NCBI GenBank assembly: GCA_028692715.1
Contig: JAQUWU010000019.1
Coordinates: 1-64,000, forward strand
Reading direction: 5' to 3'
Origin: Paludibacter sp.
Lineage (GTDB): Bacteria > Bacteroidota > Bacteroidia > Bacteroidales > Paludibacteraceae
DNA: 64,000 bases
Part shown: positions 26,161 to 36,287 of the stretch, piece by piece
Layout of the letters: every line of letters starts with the position of its first letter
Position numbering within the stretch: position 1 is the stretch's first letter
Notes under the pieces: generated by a model
Databases searched by the model: none
What the model was told of the DNA's origin: nothing
The model's input: the letters and a program-made list of their open reading frames with translations, nothing else
Position numbers and translations under genes: made by a program

Positions 26161-26415
26161 ATTATTAATATTTAAGAGTGGTTATTAGAGAAATTAGGTG
26201 TCTTAAAAAATAATCAAACCAATTCTATCAAATATTAGAAGTAAAACACTTAGTATTCAGAACAAAACAAGTACTTTTACGTTTTTATTTAAATTGAAAC
26301 TGTTTCCCCTTAAACGACTTACTTAATTGAGCAAAAAGGTATTTAATAATAACAATCCCTATTTTGATTTTTTCGTTATTCTAAAAAAAAATTACAAACA
26401 ATTAAACTCATTAAA
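26161..26415. other. Intergenic region, no recognised signal
   Basis: AT-rich, with poly-A runs near the lipoprotein start. I see no RNA gene, hairpin or -7 box that I would defend. Confidence 0.5.
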
Positions 26416-27294
26416 ATGAAAACAATTAAATTTTTTGCATTAATTGCTACTATTGCATTTTTAAGTGTATCCTGTGTTGAGAATTCAAACAAATTCAAAT
26501 CCATGGTTGCCGAACGTGATTCAATTGCCATTGCTAAACAAGCTTTAGATTCAAATTACACACAAACTCTTGCACTTATGAATGACATTGAGGCAGGATT
26601 TGCTGTCATTAATCAGAACGAAAGTCAAATGCAGCTGAACCTCAAAGGAGTAGAAGGAAAATCAATGGACAAACGACAAATGATTGCTGCTCAAATGACT
26701 GCAATTAAGGAGACCATGGAGCAAAACAGATCTAAAATTGCAGAATTACAACGATTAAATGCTAAAACCGGGAAATCAAATGTAATGTTGACCGAAACAA
26801 TCAATCGACTCAACAAAGAAATGAAAGAAAAAAATGCACTTATTGAATCATTACAAAACGAGCTCAACCAAAAGAACATCAAAATTGACGAATTAACCAA
26901 TACAGTAGCCGATCAGAGTAAAAACATTTCGAATCAACAAAATGTAATGGAAGAACAAAAGTCTACCATTAAGATGCAAGATTCAAATATTAATTCTGTG
27001 TGGTATGTTGTTGCAACTTCCAAAGAATTGAAATCAGCCAAAATCATTACTAATGCAGGGTTATTTCAACCTAAAAAAGTGCTTGAAAGTGACTTTGATA
27101 ATCATGCTTTTACTAAAGTTGATAAAAGGACTACTTTATCAATATCAACAAATAGTAAAAAAATAAAAATCTTTACAATTCATCCCGCAAATAGCTATGA
27201 ACTTGTTAAAGGTGAAGATAATTTAATTACAATCAAAATTACTAACACAGCAAATTTTTGGAGCGTTAGTAAATATTTAATCGTTCAAATTTAG
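26416..27294 (+). CDS. Coiled-coil lipoprotein of unknown function
   Basis: 292 residues. The start MKTIKFFALIATIAFLSVSC is a lipoprotein signal with the lipobox Cys at residue 20. Residues about 45-190 are rich in heptads of Leu/Ile/Met with Glu, Lys and Gln, and predict a long coiled coil. Residues about 195-292 form a beta-rich end (VWYVVATSKELKSAKI, ANFWSVSKYLIVQI). I do not recognise a named family. It is probably envelope-attached. It stands alone, with a terminator 69 bp downstream. Confidence 0.85.
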   Translation: MKTIKFFALIATIAFLSVSCVENSNKFKSMVAERDSIAIAKQALDSNYTQTLALMNDIEAGFAVINQNESQMQLNLKGVEGKSMDKRQMIAAQMTAIKETMEQNRSKIAELQRLNAKTGKSNVMLTETINRLNKEMKEKNALIESLQNELNQKNIKIDELTNTVADQSKNISNQQNVMEEQKSTIKMQDSNINSVWYVVATSKELKSAKIITNAGLFQPKKVLESDFDNHAFTKVDKRTTLSISTNSKKIKIFTIHPANSYELVKGEDNLITIKITNTANFWSVSKYLIVQI

Positions 27295-27362
27295 AGTCTA
27301 AGACTTGTTCCCCACCTAAAATGAAAAGCATTAAATAGCTATAGTTCTCATTCAAAACATAT

Positions 27363-27398
27363 AAATAGCACAAAAAAAATTTTTGTGCTATTTTTTTA
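27363..27398 (+). terminator. Terminator of the coiled-coil lipoprotein gene
   Basis: AAATAGCACAAAAA pairs with TTTTTGTGCTATTT, followed by further T. The stem is AT-rich outside GCAC/GTGC. It works on paper in both directions. Confidence 0.75.
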
Positions 27399-27431
27399 TC
27401 TAAAATATTAATTGCTTATCAATTTTCTAAC

Positions 27432-27467
27432 AAAAAAAAGGATTCAGGCCATTATAAGCTTGAATCC
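27432..27467 (-). terminator. Terminator of the prohibitin-family gene
   Basis: On the minus strand GGATTCA (27467-27461) pairs with TGAATCC (27446-27440), followed by eight T. It lies 22-57 bp after the stop at 27489. Confidence 0.8.
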
Positions 27468-27488
27468 AGTTTTTTAGTCAATTGATTT

Positions 27489-28388
27489 TTATTTTGTATC
27501 CAAAATCACCGGAGTACTGTTTTTTCCATTCATTATTATCAACTTGGCATTAGGTGACGTTGCAATGGCCTTAATCATTTCATACTGTAACTGTTTGTCA
27601 CTTAAACCAGTACTCAGAATTTTTTGATAATCAGCAATACCTTGAGCTTCAACGCGTTTACGCTCTGCTTCTTGTTTTTCCTTTTGTAAAACAAAGGTCA
27701 TTTTCTGTGCTTCCTGTTCAGCATTAATTTTCGATTCAATAGTTGTTTTTACAGAAGCAGGCAAGGTGATATTTCGAATTAACAATTGTTCAAGCATTAA
27801 CCCTCTGTCTTTAAAGTTTGATTCAATCGTTTTAAAAATACGTGCCTGAAATTCATCGCGTTTAGTAGAATACAAAGCCACAGCATCGTAATAAACAGCA
27901 TTATCACGTATTTTCGTGCGACAAATCGGACGAACAATGGTATTTCGGTAATCAGTTCCGATTTCCTGTAAAATACGGGGTGCTTCGGCTGGAATCAGCT
28001 TATATAAAACAGTCAAATCAATAATTACTTCCAACCCATCTGCCGACAAAACACGTATTGCATCATCACCTGTTTGAGCACCTTCATCCTGTACACCGGA
28101 CATAGTATAGTTCTGTGTACGAATATCAAAAGTAACTACTTCTACCAAAGGATTAACAACATTCAATCCGCTTTCGAGTGTATTCGGATTTACTTTTCCA
28201 AACAATTTTTGTACACCAATTTGACCGGGTTCAATCTGTACAACGGCCGAAATAACTGTTCCAACAACTATTAAAAGAATCCCTACAATTTTTAGGCTGG
28301 CACCGTAGGGACTTAGTGGTGAATTCGATTTCTTTGCATTGAAACCAATAATCAGGATGACAATTCCGACAACTAATAATGCTAACAT
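27489..28388 (-). CDS. Prohibitin/SPFH-family membrane protein
   Basis: 299 residues. Two hydrophobic segments (MLALLVVGIVILIIGF and IVGILLIVVGTVISAV) precede the SPFH domain (QIEPGQIGVQKLFGKV, LSADGLEVIIDLTVLYKL, FKDRGLMLEQLLIRNITLP). A charged helix follows (EAQKMTFVLQKEKQEAERKR). SPFH proteins form large membrane rings that often bind FtsH-type proteases; no partner gene is adjacent. It is transcribed alone between its own -7 box and terminator. Confidence 0.9.
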   Translation of the reverse strand: MLALLVVGIVILIIGFNAKKSNSPLSPYGASLKIVGILLIVVGTVISAVVQIEPGQIGVQKLFGKVNPNTLESGLNVVNPLVEVVTFDIRTQNYTMSGVQDEGAQTGDDAIRVLSADGLEVIIDLTVLYKLIPAEAPRILQEIGTDYRNTIVRPICRTKIRDNAVYYDAVALYSTKRDEFQARIFKTIESNFKDRGLMLEQLLIRNITLPASVKTTIESKINAEQEAQKMTFVLQKEKQEAERKRVEAQGIADYQKILSTGLSDKQLQYEMIKAIATSPNAKLIIMNGKNSTPVILDTK

Positions 28389-28425
28389 AGTATAATTTTT
28401 AAGTTTATTATTTTATATGTAAATA

Positions 28426-28433
28426 CAAATGTA
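28426..28433 (-). promoter_or_regulatory. -7 box of the prohibitin-family gene
   Basis: Minus-strand TACATTTG, exact, 38 bp before the ATG. Confidence 0.5.
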
Positions 28434-29025
28434 ACGATTTAATTTGGATAAGTACTTGATTTTTATTCATAATCTATTTTTTACACTAAGAGCAAAACAC
28501 ATTTTTCACAAAATGAAAATTCAAAAAAAAATCATTATAATATCAAATTTAATCAACCCTGAATATAATCCTGTCAATTTACTCAAGTTGAAATTTTCCA
28601 TCATCGATATCAGAACATAGAAATAATTGTAAATAATTTCTGATATGTTTTCCAACACATAATTCATAGCAGCTTTGATATGAAGAGTGAAAATAAATAT
28701 CCAGCCTCAGTCGGGACAGATATATAGCATTATCCCGAATACAAAGAGTATTTCAGCAGTGTACAATAGTTTCGTAAGACTCTCTATAGTTCTTTTCATA
28801 ATATCCTCTATGTTTATATTTCAAAAAAAAAAAATATCATTTAATACTATAAGCTGCTTAATTCTGTAATTGTTTAAAATTTAGCTATCCTAAAAAACTC
28901 TTCATTTTGGATTGTCATTTTATTTAAAAGTGCAAGGAGCTATTTATACTTAAAATTAAGACATTCATTAAGCCTATTGAAAAAATTTACTATTTTTATT
29001 TATCAAAATTTTCATTCATTTTCAG

Positions 29026-29033
29026 TATCTTTG
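29026..29033 (+). promoter_or_regulatory. -7 box of metG
   Basis: TATCTTTG, exact TAnnTTTG, predicting a leader of about 90 nt before the ATG at 29131. Confidence 0.5.
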
Positions 29034-29130
29034 TCCCTCCTTAGTAAAATGGATAATTGGTTAAAACTGTTGTTTGATTAATCAGCTTTATAAAAATCAA
29101 TTCGCCGTTGAACAAATGAACGAATAACTA

Positions 29131-31179
29131 ATGAACAATATGACAAATTTCAAACGTACCACCGTAACTTCCGCTTTACCTTATGCCAATGGGCCTGTAC
29201 ATATCGGACATTTGGCAGGTGTATATGTTCCTGCTGATATTTATGTACGTTACCTTCGCCTGAAAGGAGAAGAAGTACTTTTTGTGGGTGGATCAGATGA
29301 ACATGGTGTACCCATCACGATTAAAGCAAAAAAAGAAGGTGTTACCCCACAAGATATTGTAGATCGTTATCACGGAATTATCAAAAAATCGTTCGACGAT
29401 TTTGGTATTTCGTTTGATATTTATTCACGTACTACTTCTAAAACACACAAAGAACTTGCTTCAGAAATATTCAAAACGATAAACGACAAAGGTGGGTTTA
29501 TTGAAAAAACCAACGAACAGTATTACGATGAAACAGCTCAACAATTTCTTGCAGACCGCTATATTACCGGTAAATGTCCGCATTGCGGTAACGAAAATGC
29601 ATACGGAGATCAGTGTGAATCCTGCGGAACATCGTTAAATGCTACTGACCTAATCAATCCCAAATCAGCCATCAGTGGTGCTGCCCCTGTAATGCGCGAA
29701 ACTAAACATTGGTATTTACCTTTGGATCAGCACGAAGCGTGGTTGCGTAAGTGGATTTTAGAAGACCACAAAGAATGGAAACCAAACGTTTACGGTCAGT
29801 GCAAAAGTTGGCTTGATATGGGTTTGCAACCTCGTGCGGTTAGTCGCGATTTGGATTGGGGAATTCCTGTACCCGTAGCAGGTGCCGAAGGAAAGGTTCT
29901 ATACGTTTGGTTCGACGCCCCAATTGGCTACATTTCAAACACCAAAGAATTATTGCCCGATACATGGGAAAAATGGTGGAAAGATCCTGAAACCCGTCTA
30001 CTACATTTTATTGGGAAAGACAATATCGTGTTCCATTGTATCGTTTTCCCTGCCATGTTGAAAGCGGAAGGCTCGTACATTTTACCAGATAATGTTCCGG
30101 CTAATGAGTTTTTGAATCTAGAAGGTGATAAAATCTCAACATCTCGCAATTGGGCAGTTTGGTTGCACGAATATCTCGAAGAATTTCCGGGTAAACAAGA
30201 TGTGTTGCGTTATGTATTGACTGCCAATGCACCCGAAACAAAAGATAATGATTTTACTTGGAAAGACTTCCAACAAAGAAACAACAGCGAATTGGTAGCC
30301 ATCTTTGGTAATTTCATTAACCGTGCTTTGGTGCTAACTCAAAAATATTACGACGGCGTAGTGCCTGTATTAGGCGAACTGACCGACTATGACAAACATA
30401 CGCTTGAAGAATTTGTCAACGTAAAAGCCGATGTGGAAAAACTACTCAACAATTTCCGCTTCCGCGACGCACAAAAAGAAGCCATGACATTGGCACGTAT
30501 TGGTAATAAATATTTGGCAGATACAGAACCATGGAAAGTGGCAAAAACAGATATGGATCGTGTAGCAACCATCATGCATTTAAGCTTGCAAATTGCCGCT
30601 AATCTAGCCATTGCTTTTGAACCATTTTTACCTTTTACTTCAGAAAAATTGCGCACCATGTTGGGTATGAAAGCATGTAATTGGGCCGATTTAGGTAAAA
30701 TTGATTTATTATCAACGGGAGCTCAACTTGGGACGCCCGAATTGCTTTTCGAGAAAATTGAAGACGAAACCATAGCCGCACAAGTTCAAAAATTACAAGA
30801 CACAAAAGTGGCCAACGAAGCTGCTGCTTACAAACCAGCTCCAGTTAAAGAAAATGTTGCTTTCGAGGATTTCATGAAAATGGATATCCGTGTGGGCACC
30901 GTATTAGATTGCCATAAAGTGCCAAAAGCAGACAAACTTCTTCAGTTCAGATTGGCCGATGGCATGGAAGAACGCACTATTCTATCCGGGATTGCACAAT
31001 ACTATCCAAATCCGGAAGAACTGATCGGAACGCAGGTTTGCTTTATTGCCAATTTCGAACCCCGCAAACTACGTGGTGTAATGAGCGAAGGTATGATACT
31101 TTCAGCCGAAGATGCTGATGGCAAATTAGTTTTGATTCGCCCAAATGATGTAGTAACAAATGGTGTGGAAGTGAAATAA
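29131..31179 (+). CDS. metG: Methionyl-tRNA synthetase
   Basis: 682 residues. The HIGH motif is in [10 protein letters not shown], the zinc knuckle is [18 protein letters not shown], and the KMSKS equivalent is DKISTSRN. The C-terminal 110 residues ([35 protein letters not shown]) are the EMAP/Trbp111-type tRNA-binding domain that also dimerises the enzyme. The length is typical of Bacteroidota MetG. ATG 29131 is followed by a second ATG three codons on; either could be used. Confidence 0.97.
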   Translation: MNNMTNFKRTTVTSALPYANGPVHIGHLAGVYVPADIYVRYLRLKGEEVLFVGGSDEHGVPITIKAKKEGVTPQDIVDRYHGIIKKSFDDFGISFDIYSRTTSKTHKELASEIFKTINDKGGFIEKTNEQYYDETAQQFLADRYITGKCPHCGNENAYGDQCESCGTSLNATDLINPKSAISGAAPVMRETKHWYLPLDQHEAWLRKWILEDHKEWKPNVYGQCKSWLDMGLQPRAVSRDLDWGIPVPVAGAEGKVLYVWFDAPIGYISNTKELLPDTWEKWWKDPETRLLHFIGKDNIVFHCIVFPAMLKAEGSYILPDNVPANEFLNLEGDKISTSRNWAVWLHEYLEEFPGKQDVLRYVLTANAPETKDNDFTWKDFQQRNNSELVAIFGNFINRALVLTQKYYDGVVPVLGELTDYDKHTLEEFVNVKADVEKLLNNFRFRDAQKEAMTLARIGNKYLADTEPWKVAKTDMDRVATIMHLSLQIAANLAIAFEPFLPFTSEKLRTMLGMKACNWADLGKIDLLSTGAQLGTPELLFEKIEDETIAAQVQKLQDTKVANEAAAYKPAPVKENVAFEDFMKMDIRVGTVLDCHKVPKADKLLQFRLADGMEERTILSGIAQYYPNPEELIGTQVCFIANFEPRKLRGVMSEGMILSAEDADGKLVLIRPNDVVTNGVEVK

Positions 31180-31225
31180 AGACAAAAAATATTACAAACT
31201 TGATTCTAACTTAAAATTAAAAAAA

Positions 31226-31266
31226 AACATCCCCTTGTAAAACCAATTACAAGGGGATGTTTTTTT
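31226..31266. terminator. Strong bidirectional terminator between metG and the metallopeptidase gene
   Basis: ACATCCCCTTGTAA (31228-31240 region) pairs perfectly with TTACAAGGGGATGT, flanked by poly-A on the left and poly-T on the right. It therefore serves both metG and the convergent 1084-residue gene. Confidence 0.92.
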
Positions 31267-31288
31267 ATCTGCTAAAGTTCAACTTTTT

Positions 31289-34200
31289 TTATTGAATTAA
31301 AATTTTTCGGTTCATTAACCCATTATTTGTTCGAACACTTACAATATATATTCCTGATTTCAAATTGGTTGTAAAGTTTGCACCTTCAACTTTCTCGTCC
31401 AACAAACAACTTCCCAGTACATTATAGATTTTTATACCTGAACCAGCTGGGACATCATTAACAAGAAGCAAAGTACCCTTTGTAATTATCGAAATAGCAT
31501 CTGCATTCAAAACACTTACTGCACTATAAATATTAGCATATCCGTATACATTAGTATTGTTGAAACTTACCTGATAAGGCCATTGTTCATCATTCGCATC
31601 GTCATCATCCCAAGCATGACGCCAATGTATGCTCGGAGCTCCCGTAACGACCAACCATAATTTATCGCAATTAGCAGGACAGTCAAAATTAATGCTGCCT
31701 TTCCCTGCATTTTCTTGCATACTAGCTGATTTCATATCACCGTAAACACGTGTACCATCTTTCAATAATGCAATAAATCCATATCGCCATCCGGCATAGT
31801 TTATGTAATTTTTACGATAACCATCAATTCCAGCTAATCCTTCGAAATAGACTGTTACTGTTTTTGCAACCGTTGGAGCATTTAATTTGATAATGTTATG
31901 TCCATAATTTTCAAGACAGACAGTGGAATCAACACGCCAAACATAACTTCCCATATTATTCAACTTTGGTTGTGGACGGCTTGCAATAGTACTTGCGCCA
32001 TACCCTTTTAACGAAGGAATATCCCAAGTAGCAAATTTTGCTCCGCAAGTCCACATTTCATCATTAAATTGACTTTGCATGATGACATTCAGTCGTTTAT
32101 AGGTTTCAACCGGGTCTTCCGGACTGTAGGATTTGTTCCATAAGCGACCAATGATATCCATACCACGCAGGTCGCACCAATAATCCTGAATAAAAAAATC
32201 GTTATAACGATAGGTTTCGTTTAATACATTTTTATGAACATTAGCTAAATAACCCGTAAACCATTCATTGTTAAATTGCATAGAGGGGAAAACTTTGTAA
32301 GACTGCCATTGAGCACATTGTTCCCACCAACCATTACCACCCGAAGCATTTGCTCCGAAACCGTACATCCAACCATTCAAATTGTTGTTGTCACAATGTG
32401 TTTGGTATTGAAAACAATGTCCTACTTCGTGTGCAATGGTTTGACCGTCTCGTGAAGTAAGTGCAGATGAAGTAAGAGTCAACAAGCCAATAATATTATC
32501 TACACCTGAACCACTTGCTTCCCAGTCTGTGCTAAAGCGTAAACGAATAATCATTTTATAAGTGTCTGTTCTGGATGCTCCTTTGGTAATAAATTTTAAA
32601 GAATCGGCATAAAAGTCGAAGCATTTTTCAGCCAACGCTAGACAGTCGTCTACAGTAGCTCCAGGATTATCACCAAAGCCGGGCTCCCAAAACAAAATCC
32701 AGTTTTTCGATTGCTTACTACGATCTATCGACCAATTATTTGTTGAATTGTACACATCCCCCATCATCCAGGTAGGCACATAAATTTGTTTTCCTACACT
32801 ACTAGTTACAGTCTTCAGAGTAGTTGTGGCACTGTCTATTTCTATCAGCGTGAGGTCAATATTTTCATAACTTAGCACAGCCGCATCAATGGCATTTTGT
32901 AGTTTGCTAACTTCATCTGTTTTTTCGAGAAAAGTCAATATCTGATTGGCATCATCTATTGCTTTTTGTAATACGGCATAAGCATTTAATGACACGTTTG
33001 CAGAACTGATAACAACATCAATGTTTATTTTTGCAGCTTCAACATCTACCTCCACCAAATCACTTGCACCCGTTGCAGCCTGAGCTTGCGTAATGGTTGT
33101 ATTAAGACTTTCTATGGCTGAACTTTGGATATGTTGAGTCAATAGACTTTGTGCTTCTGCAATACGATTGTTCAATGCAATGACAAGGTCATTAATATCA
33201 GTTGCACCTAAATATTCAAGACGGAAATTATCAAACAATGCCCAATAGCCGGATTGTTGAAAATTTGATTTTGCTCCAATTGTTAGCGTTTTACCTTCAT
33301 TTAGGATGATGTTCGACAAACTCATTTCGTAATAATCAGCAGCATTTGTAAACATACTTTCGGCACCCGACATATTGTTCACAAAACCATTCGAATTACC
33401 AGCCCCAGTATAACTATGTTTATAAATTGAATTAAAAGGAATACTTACTTCAGAATAATCAGGAGTTGTTGCATACAAACTGGCATAAATAGTCTCAGCA
33501 CCTGCTCTATAAGCTGCACCGCCATCATTCGATTTCGGACGTTCAAATCCTTGCGCTTTCAATCTGTATTTACCCGCCGGAAGTCCGGTGATAGTCTGGT
33601 ACATATCAAATGTTATCTGATAAAATTCTACTTCATGGTAATTTGCTGTTCCGCCACCTTCCCAACCTGTAGTAGAATTTGCATCAAAACCCTGATTGAC
33701 AATATATTCAGTCATGTCGAGTGGATTTTCCGAAGATGCATTAGCATATTTAAATGTCAGAATGGCCATTTGTAAATCCGAAATAGCTTTTGTTACTTCA
33801 GAGGATATATTGCTTGATAAAAAACCTTGCGCTATTTGAATGGATGTTTGAAGTTCTGCGGCACCATTAGCGGATGTATTGTAAAGTGCTGTGGCCTCAT
33901 TGATAACTATTTGCAAGGCATCGTTATTTGCAACTTCCACAGCTTCGTAAAGCATAAAATCATCAAAACCAAGTCGATTCCCTAACCATCGAAAATTTAT
34001 TTTAAGGTAGTTATAAACAGGACTTGTATTTGTGAAATACACATAGTTTTGAGTCCATACACCATCGCCATTTACATCTGTACTGTTTATCAAAATCTTA
34101 GGTTCGGCGGATGAAGTTTTATCGTTGGTTAATGAAGTTTTCAGATAAAGTTCAGAGCCGGCAGCTGTTGTGGCAGTCAAATACTTCACCTGAAACGCAA

Positions 34201-34543
34201 AAAGATAAGTCTTTCCCGAAGTAACAGGCCAACTTGTACCAATAGATCCGGAGGAACTTGAGTTTTCATTATTTAAACCAACAAGGTATTTAGAGTTGTC
34301 GACTCCACGACTTGTTGCTATTGAAAATTTTTCAGATGTAAGATTAGCAACAGATGTGGTCGCATCAGTCCAACTCGTAAGACCGTACTCAAAACCCGAA
34401 TTTATAATCAAATTCGTACTTAACAGTTTGAATCTTTTACTATTAATGGTAATAGTATCACCCACTTGATTGGCTGCATCAACAAATAGACAGAAAAAAG
34501 CAAGTGTAAAAATGAGCGAACAGCGAAGTAGTTTTTTATTCAT
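31289..34543 (-). CDS. Large T9SS-exported putative zinc metallopeptidase
   Basis: 1084 residues with signal peptide ending CLFVDA. Residues about 45-200 and 270-450 look like two carbohydrate-binding-type beta-sandwich modules (INSGFEYGLTSWTD, IVNQGFDANSTTGWEGG). Helical FIVAR-like segments lie near 205-265 and 450-585. A catalytic part follows, with TIAHEVGHCFQYQ (HExxH near 704) and a downstream Glu in GNGWWEQCAQW, as in gluzincin-type Zn peptidases. The end (LVNDVPAGSGIKIYNVLG, LKSGIYIVSVRTN) is a T9SS sorting domain. It is probably surface-exposed and may act on glycoproteins; the family assignment is by motif only. Confidence 0.75.
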   Translation of the reverse strand: MNKKLLRCSLIFTLAFFCLFVDAANQVGDTITINSKRFKLLSTNLIINSGFEYGLTSWTDATTSVANLTSEKFSIATSRGVDNSKYLVGLNNENSSSSGSIGTSWPVTSGKTYLFAFQVKYLTATTAAGSELYLKTSLTNDKTSSAEPKILINSTDVNGDGVWTQNYVYFTNTSPVYNYLKINFRWLGNRLGFDDFMLYEAVEVANNDALQIVINEATALYNTSANGAAELQTSIQIAQGFLSSNISSEVTKAISDLQMAILTFKYANASSENPLDMTEYIVNQGFDANSTTGWEGGGTANYHEVEFYQITFDMYQTITGLPAGKYRLKAQGFERPKSNDGGAAYRAGAETIYASLYATTPDYSEVSIPFNSIYKHSYTGAGNSNGFVNNMSGAESMFTNAADYYEMSLSNIILNEGKTLTIGAKSNFQQSGYWALFDNFRLEYLGATDINDLVIALNNRIAEAQSLLTQHIQSSAIESLNTTITQAQAATGASDLVEVDVEAAKINIDVVISSANVSLNAYAVLQKAIDDANQILTFLEKTDEVSKLQNAIDAAVLSYENIDLTLIEIDSATTTLKTVTSSVGKQIYVPTWMMGDVYNSTNNWSIDRSKQSKNWILFWEPGFGDNPGATVDDCLALAEKCFDFYADSLKFITKGASRTDTYKMIIRLRFSTDWEASGSGVDNIIGLLTLTSSALTSRDGQTIAHEVGHCFQYQTHCDNNNLNGWMYGFGANASGGNGWWEQCAQWQSYKVFPSMQFNNEWFTGYLANVHKNVLNETYRYNDFFIQDYWCDLRGMDIIGRLWNKSYSPEDPVETYKRLNVIMQSQFNDEMWTCGAKFATWDIPSLKGYGASTIASRPQPKLNNMGSYVWRVDSTVCLENYGHNIIKLNAPTVAKTVTVYFEGLAGIDGYRKNYINYAGWRYGFIALLKDGTRVYGDMKSASMQENAGKGSINFDCPANCDKLWLVVTGAPSIHWRHAWDDDDANDEQWPYQVSFNNTNVYGYANIYSAVSVLNADAISIITKGTLLLVNDVPAGSGIKIYNVLGSCLLDEKVEGANFTTNLKSGIYIVSVRTNNGLMNRKILIQ

Positions 34544-34972
34544 TATTGTATAAATTGGATGGTTATGACAAACAAAATTTATGTATATTTCAATTACGTT
34601 TGTTGATAATCAGAAAACACTTACAAATGTATTGTAAGAATAAACTCAACATACAAAATTAGAAATCTAATTGCTAATAGATGAGCAAAATAACGTCAAA
34701 AACGAGGAGAATAGTGCAAACAGTTCGTCATATAACATTAGATATTCAACAACAGATATCTAATCTGTACAAATGTTTATTAGTTATTTAAAATAGTATC
34801 ATAATGTTTTTAACACTGGTTTTTTAATCTTTATACTTACCTTAATTATATTTCTTCATCATCCCCCAATGTTAATAAAACAAATTATACGCTAAATATC
34901 ACAAACAACAAAGCAATATATAGAGGAATTTTTCGTTAATTTACACATCTATTTAGCCAAAACTCTAGCTTT
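34544..34972. other. Intergenic region between the metallopeptidase and exporter operons
   Basis: Contains the minus-strand -7 box at 34624-34631, a 36-codon frame at 34681-34791 and a dyad ATTAGATAT...ATATCTAAT near 34737-34764. No other gene is visible. Confidence 0.5.
34624..34631 (-). promoter_or_regulatory. -7 box of the metallopeptidase gene
   Basis: Minus-strand TACATTTG, exact. TTTTG lies 22 nt upstream, slightly longer than the usual spacing. Leader about 75 nt. Confidence 0.5.
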
Positions 34973-36229
34973 TTGAAAAAACACAACTCCTTCCATCACT
35001 TCCTATTATTTCTGCTTTTATTAGGATTGAACTCCTGCAATAAAAAGGAGAAATTCCCAACATCCAACTACACCGTCGTTCGGACTGATTTCGAAGACAT
35101 TCTTGCAATCGAAGGCTATGTTGATCCAACTCAATCTATTTCTGTGGTTTGTCCCGGCAATGTAAACGGAACTATCGTAAGCATTGTCAAGGATGGAACA
35201 TTTGTAAACGAAGGCGACAAAATTGCTGAAATTGAAGACAAAGATCTACTTACCCGATATAACGATGATTTAACCAACCTTGAAAAAGCCATCTCTCAAC
35301 TCACTGAAAGTAAAGCAAATTTGGAAATGCAATATTCTTTAATGGAAGCTCAGGTAAAAATAAACCAGGCCGAAAGTGAAATTTCAAATCTTGATGCTGA
35401 GCAGATTCAATATCTAAGTCCGAATCAACAACGTATTAAAAAACTCGAGTTGGAAAAAACGGCCCTTGAGAAAAAAAAATTACAAAAGCGTTTAAAGGCA
35501 CTTGACCGGATAAACAAATCAGAAGTAAGAAAACTTGAACTTCAAATTAATCAATTCACAAACAGAGTCGAGAATTCGAAGAAAAAATTGGGATCACTAG
35601 TCTTAATCGCCCCCATAAGTGGAATTGTAATGGTTGCTAACAATATGATTACCGGGAATAAAATGACCTTGGGCGATATGGTTTGGGACAATGTGCTGAT
35701 AATTAGCATTCCTGAAAGTAAAAAAATGAAAGTAAAAATTATGGCTTCTGAAGGAAATTTCAAACGAATTTCTATAAATGATTCTGTAATATTTAGTTTT
35801 GATGCTCAACCGGAAAACAAGGCATGGGGACAAATAAAAATCAAATCTCCGGTGGGTCAACCCTTCAAAAAAAATTCGACAGTAAAATTCTTTGAAGTTG
35901 AAGCATCCATCGACAGCTCATTGATTCAAACAGAACCCGGATTTTCGGCTAATTGTAGAATTGTACTGGATAGAGTCCCCGATACGATTGTCGTTCCTCA
36001 AATTGCGGTGTTTGAAATAGACTCAATAAAAGCAGTTTATGTTCAAAAAAAAGAAGGATATGAGTTGAGGCAGGTAATTACCGGAAAATCCTCGCCTGAA
36101 AAAACCATTATTACAAAAGGTTTAAAAAGGGATGAAATCATTTCGTTAATAGAACCTACAGCCGGATTTATAAAAAGTAAAATTTTATTACCAGATTCTA
36201 TCGTAAAGAAATATTCAAAACGTTTTTAA
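34973..36229 (+). CDS. HlyD/MacA-type membrane-fusion lipoprotein 1
   Basis: 418 residues from a TTG start at 34973, chosen because the codons following give a clean lipoprotein signal with the lipobox Cys (LLLLGLNSC). It has split lipoyl halves (EGYVDPTQSISVVCPGNVNG and LVLIAPISGIVMVANN) around a coiled-coil hairpin at about 85-200, then a beta-barrel domain and a membrane-proximal end. Such adaptors bridge an inner-membrane ABC transporter and a TolC channel. It is the first gene of a run in which three different adaptors precede one permease. Diverged from the two downstream paralogues. Confidence 0.88.
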   Translation: MKKHNSFHHFLLFLLLLGLNSCNKKEKFPTSNYTVVRTDFEDILAIEGYVDPTQSISVVCPGNVNGTIVSIVKDGTFVNEGDKIAEIEDKDLLTRYNDDLTNLEKAISQLTESKANLEMQYSLMEAQVKINQAESEISNLDAEQIQYLSPNQQRIKKLELEKTALEKKKLQKRLKALDRINKSEVRKLELQINQFTNRVENSKKKLGSLVLIAPISGIVMVANNMITGNKMTLGDMVWDNVLIISIPESKKMKVKIMASEGNFKRISINDSVIFSFDAQPENKAWGQIKIKSPVGQPFKKNSTVKFFEVEASIDSSLIQTEPGFSANCRIVLDRVPDTIVVPQIAVFEIDSIKAVYVQKKEGYELRQVITGKSSPEKTIITKGLKRDEIISLIEPTAGFIKSKILLPDSIVKKYSKRF

Positions 36230-36287
36230 TTGATAAATATTTCAGCTTAATCATAATAATGCAATGAAACAATATAATTTAAATCAA

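Larger units (their letters stand above)
28389..29130. other. 742-bp intergenic region between divergent prohibitin and metG genes
   Basis: Very AT-rich. It carries a minus-strand -7 box at 28426-28433 and a plus-strand -7 box at 29026-29033. The middle, about 28480-28980, shows no credible coding frame (the 60-codon frame at 28687 has atypical composition) and no tRNA or hairpin that I can support. Confidence 0.55.

Noticed and set aside
28687..28869. 60-codon frame between prohibitin and metG
   Set aside because: Composition is that of AT-rich spacer, ends in poly-A-derived residues, and has no promoter box nearby.
29035..29110. Possible tRNA upstream of metG
   Set aside because: No T-loop (GGTTCRANNCC), no paired acceptor arms; only a vague D-loop-like stretch.
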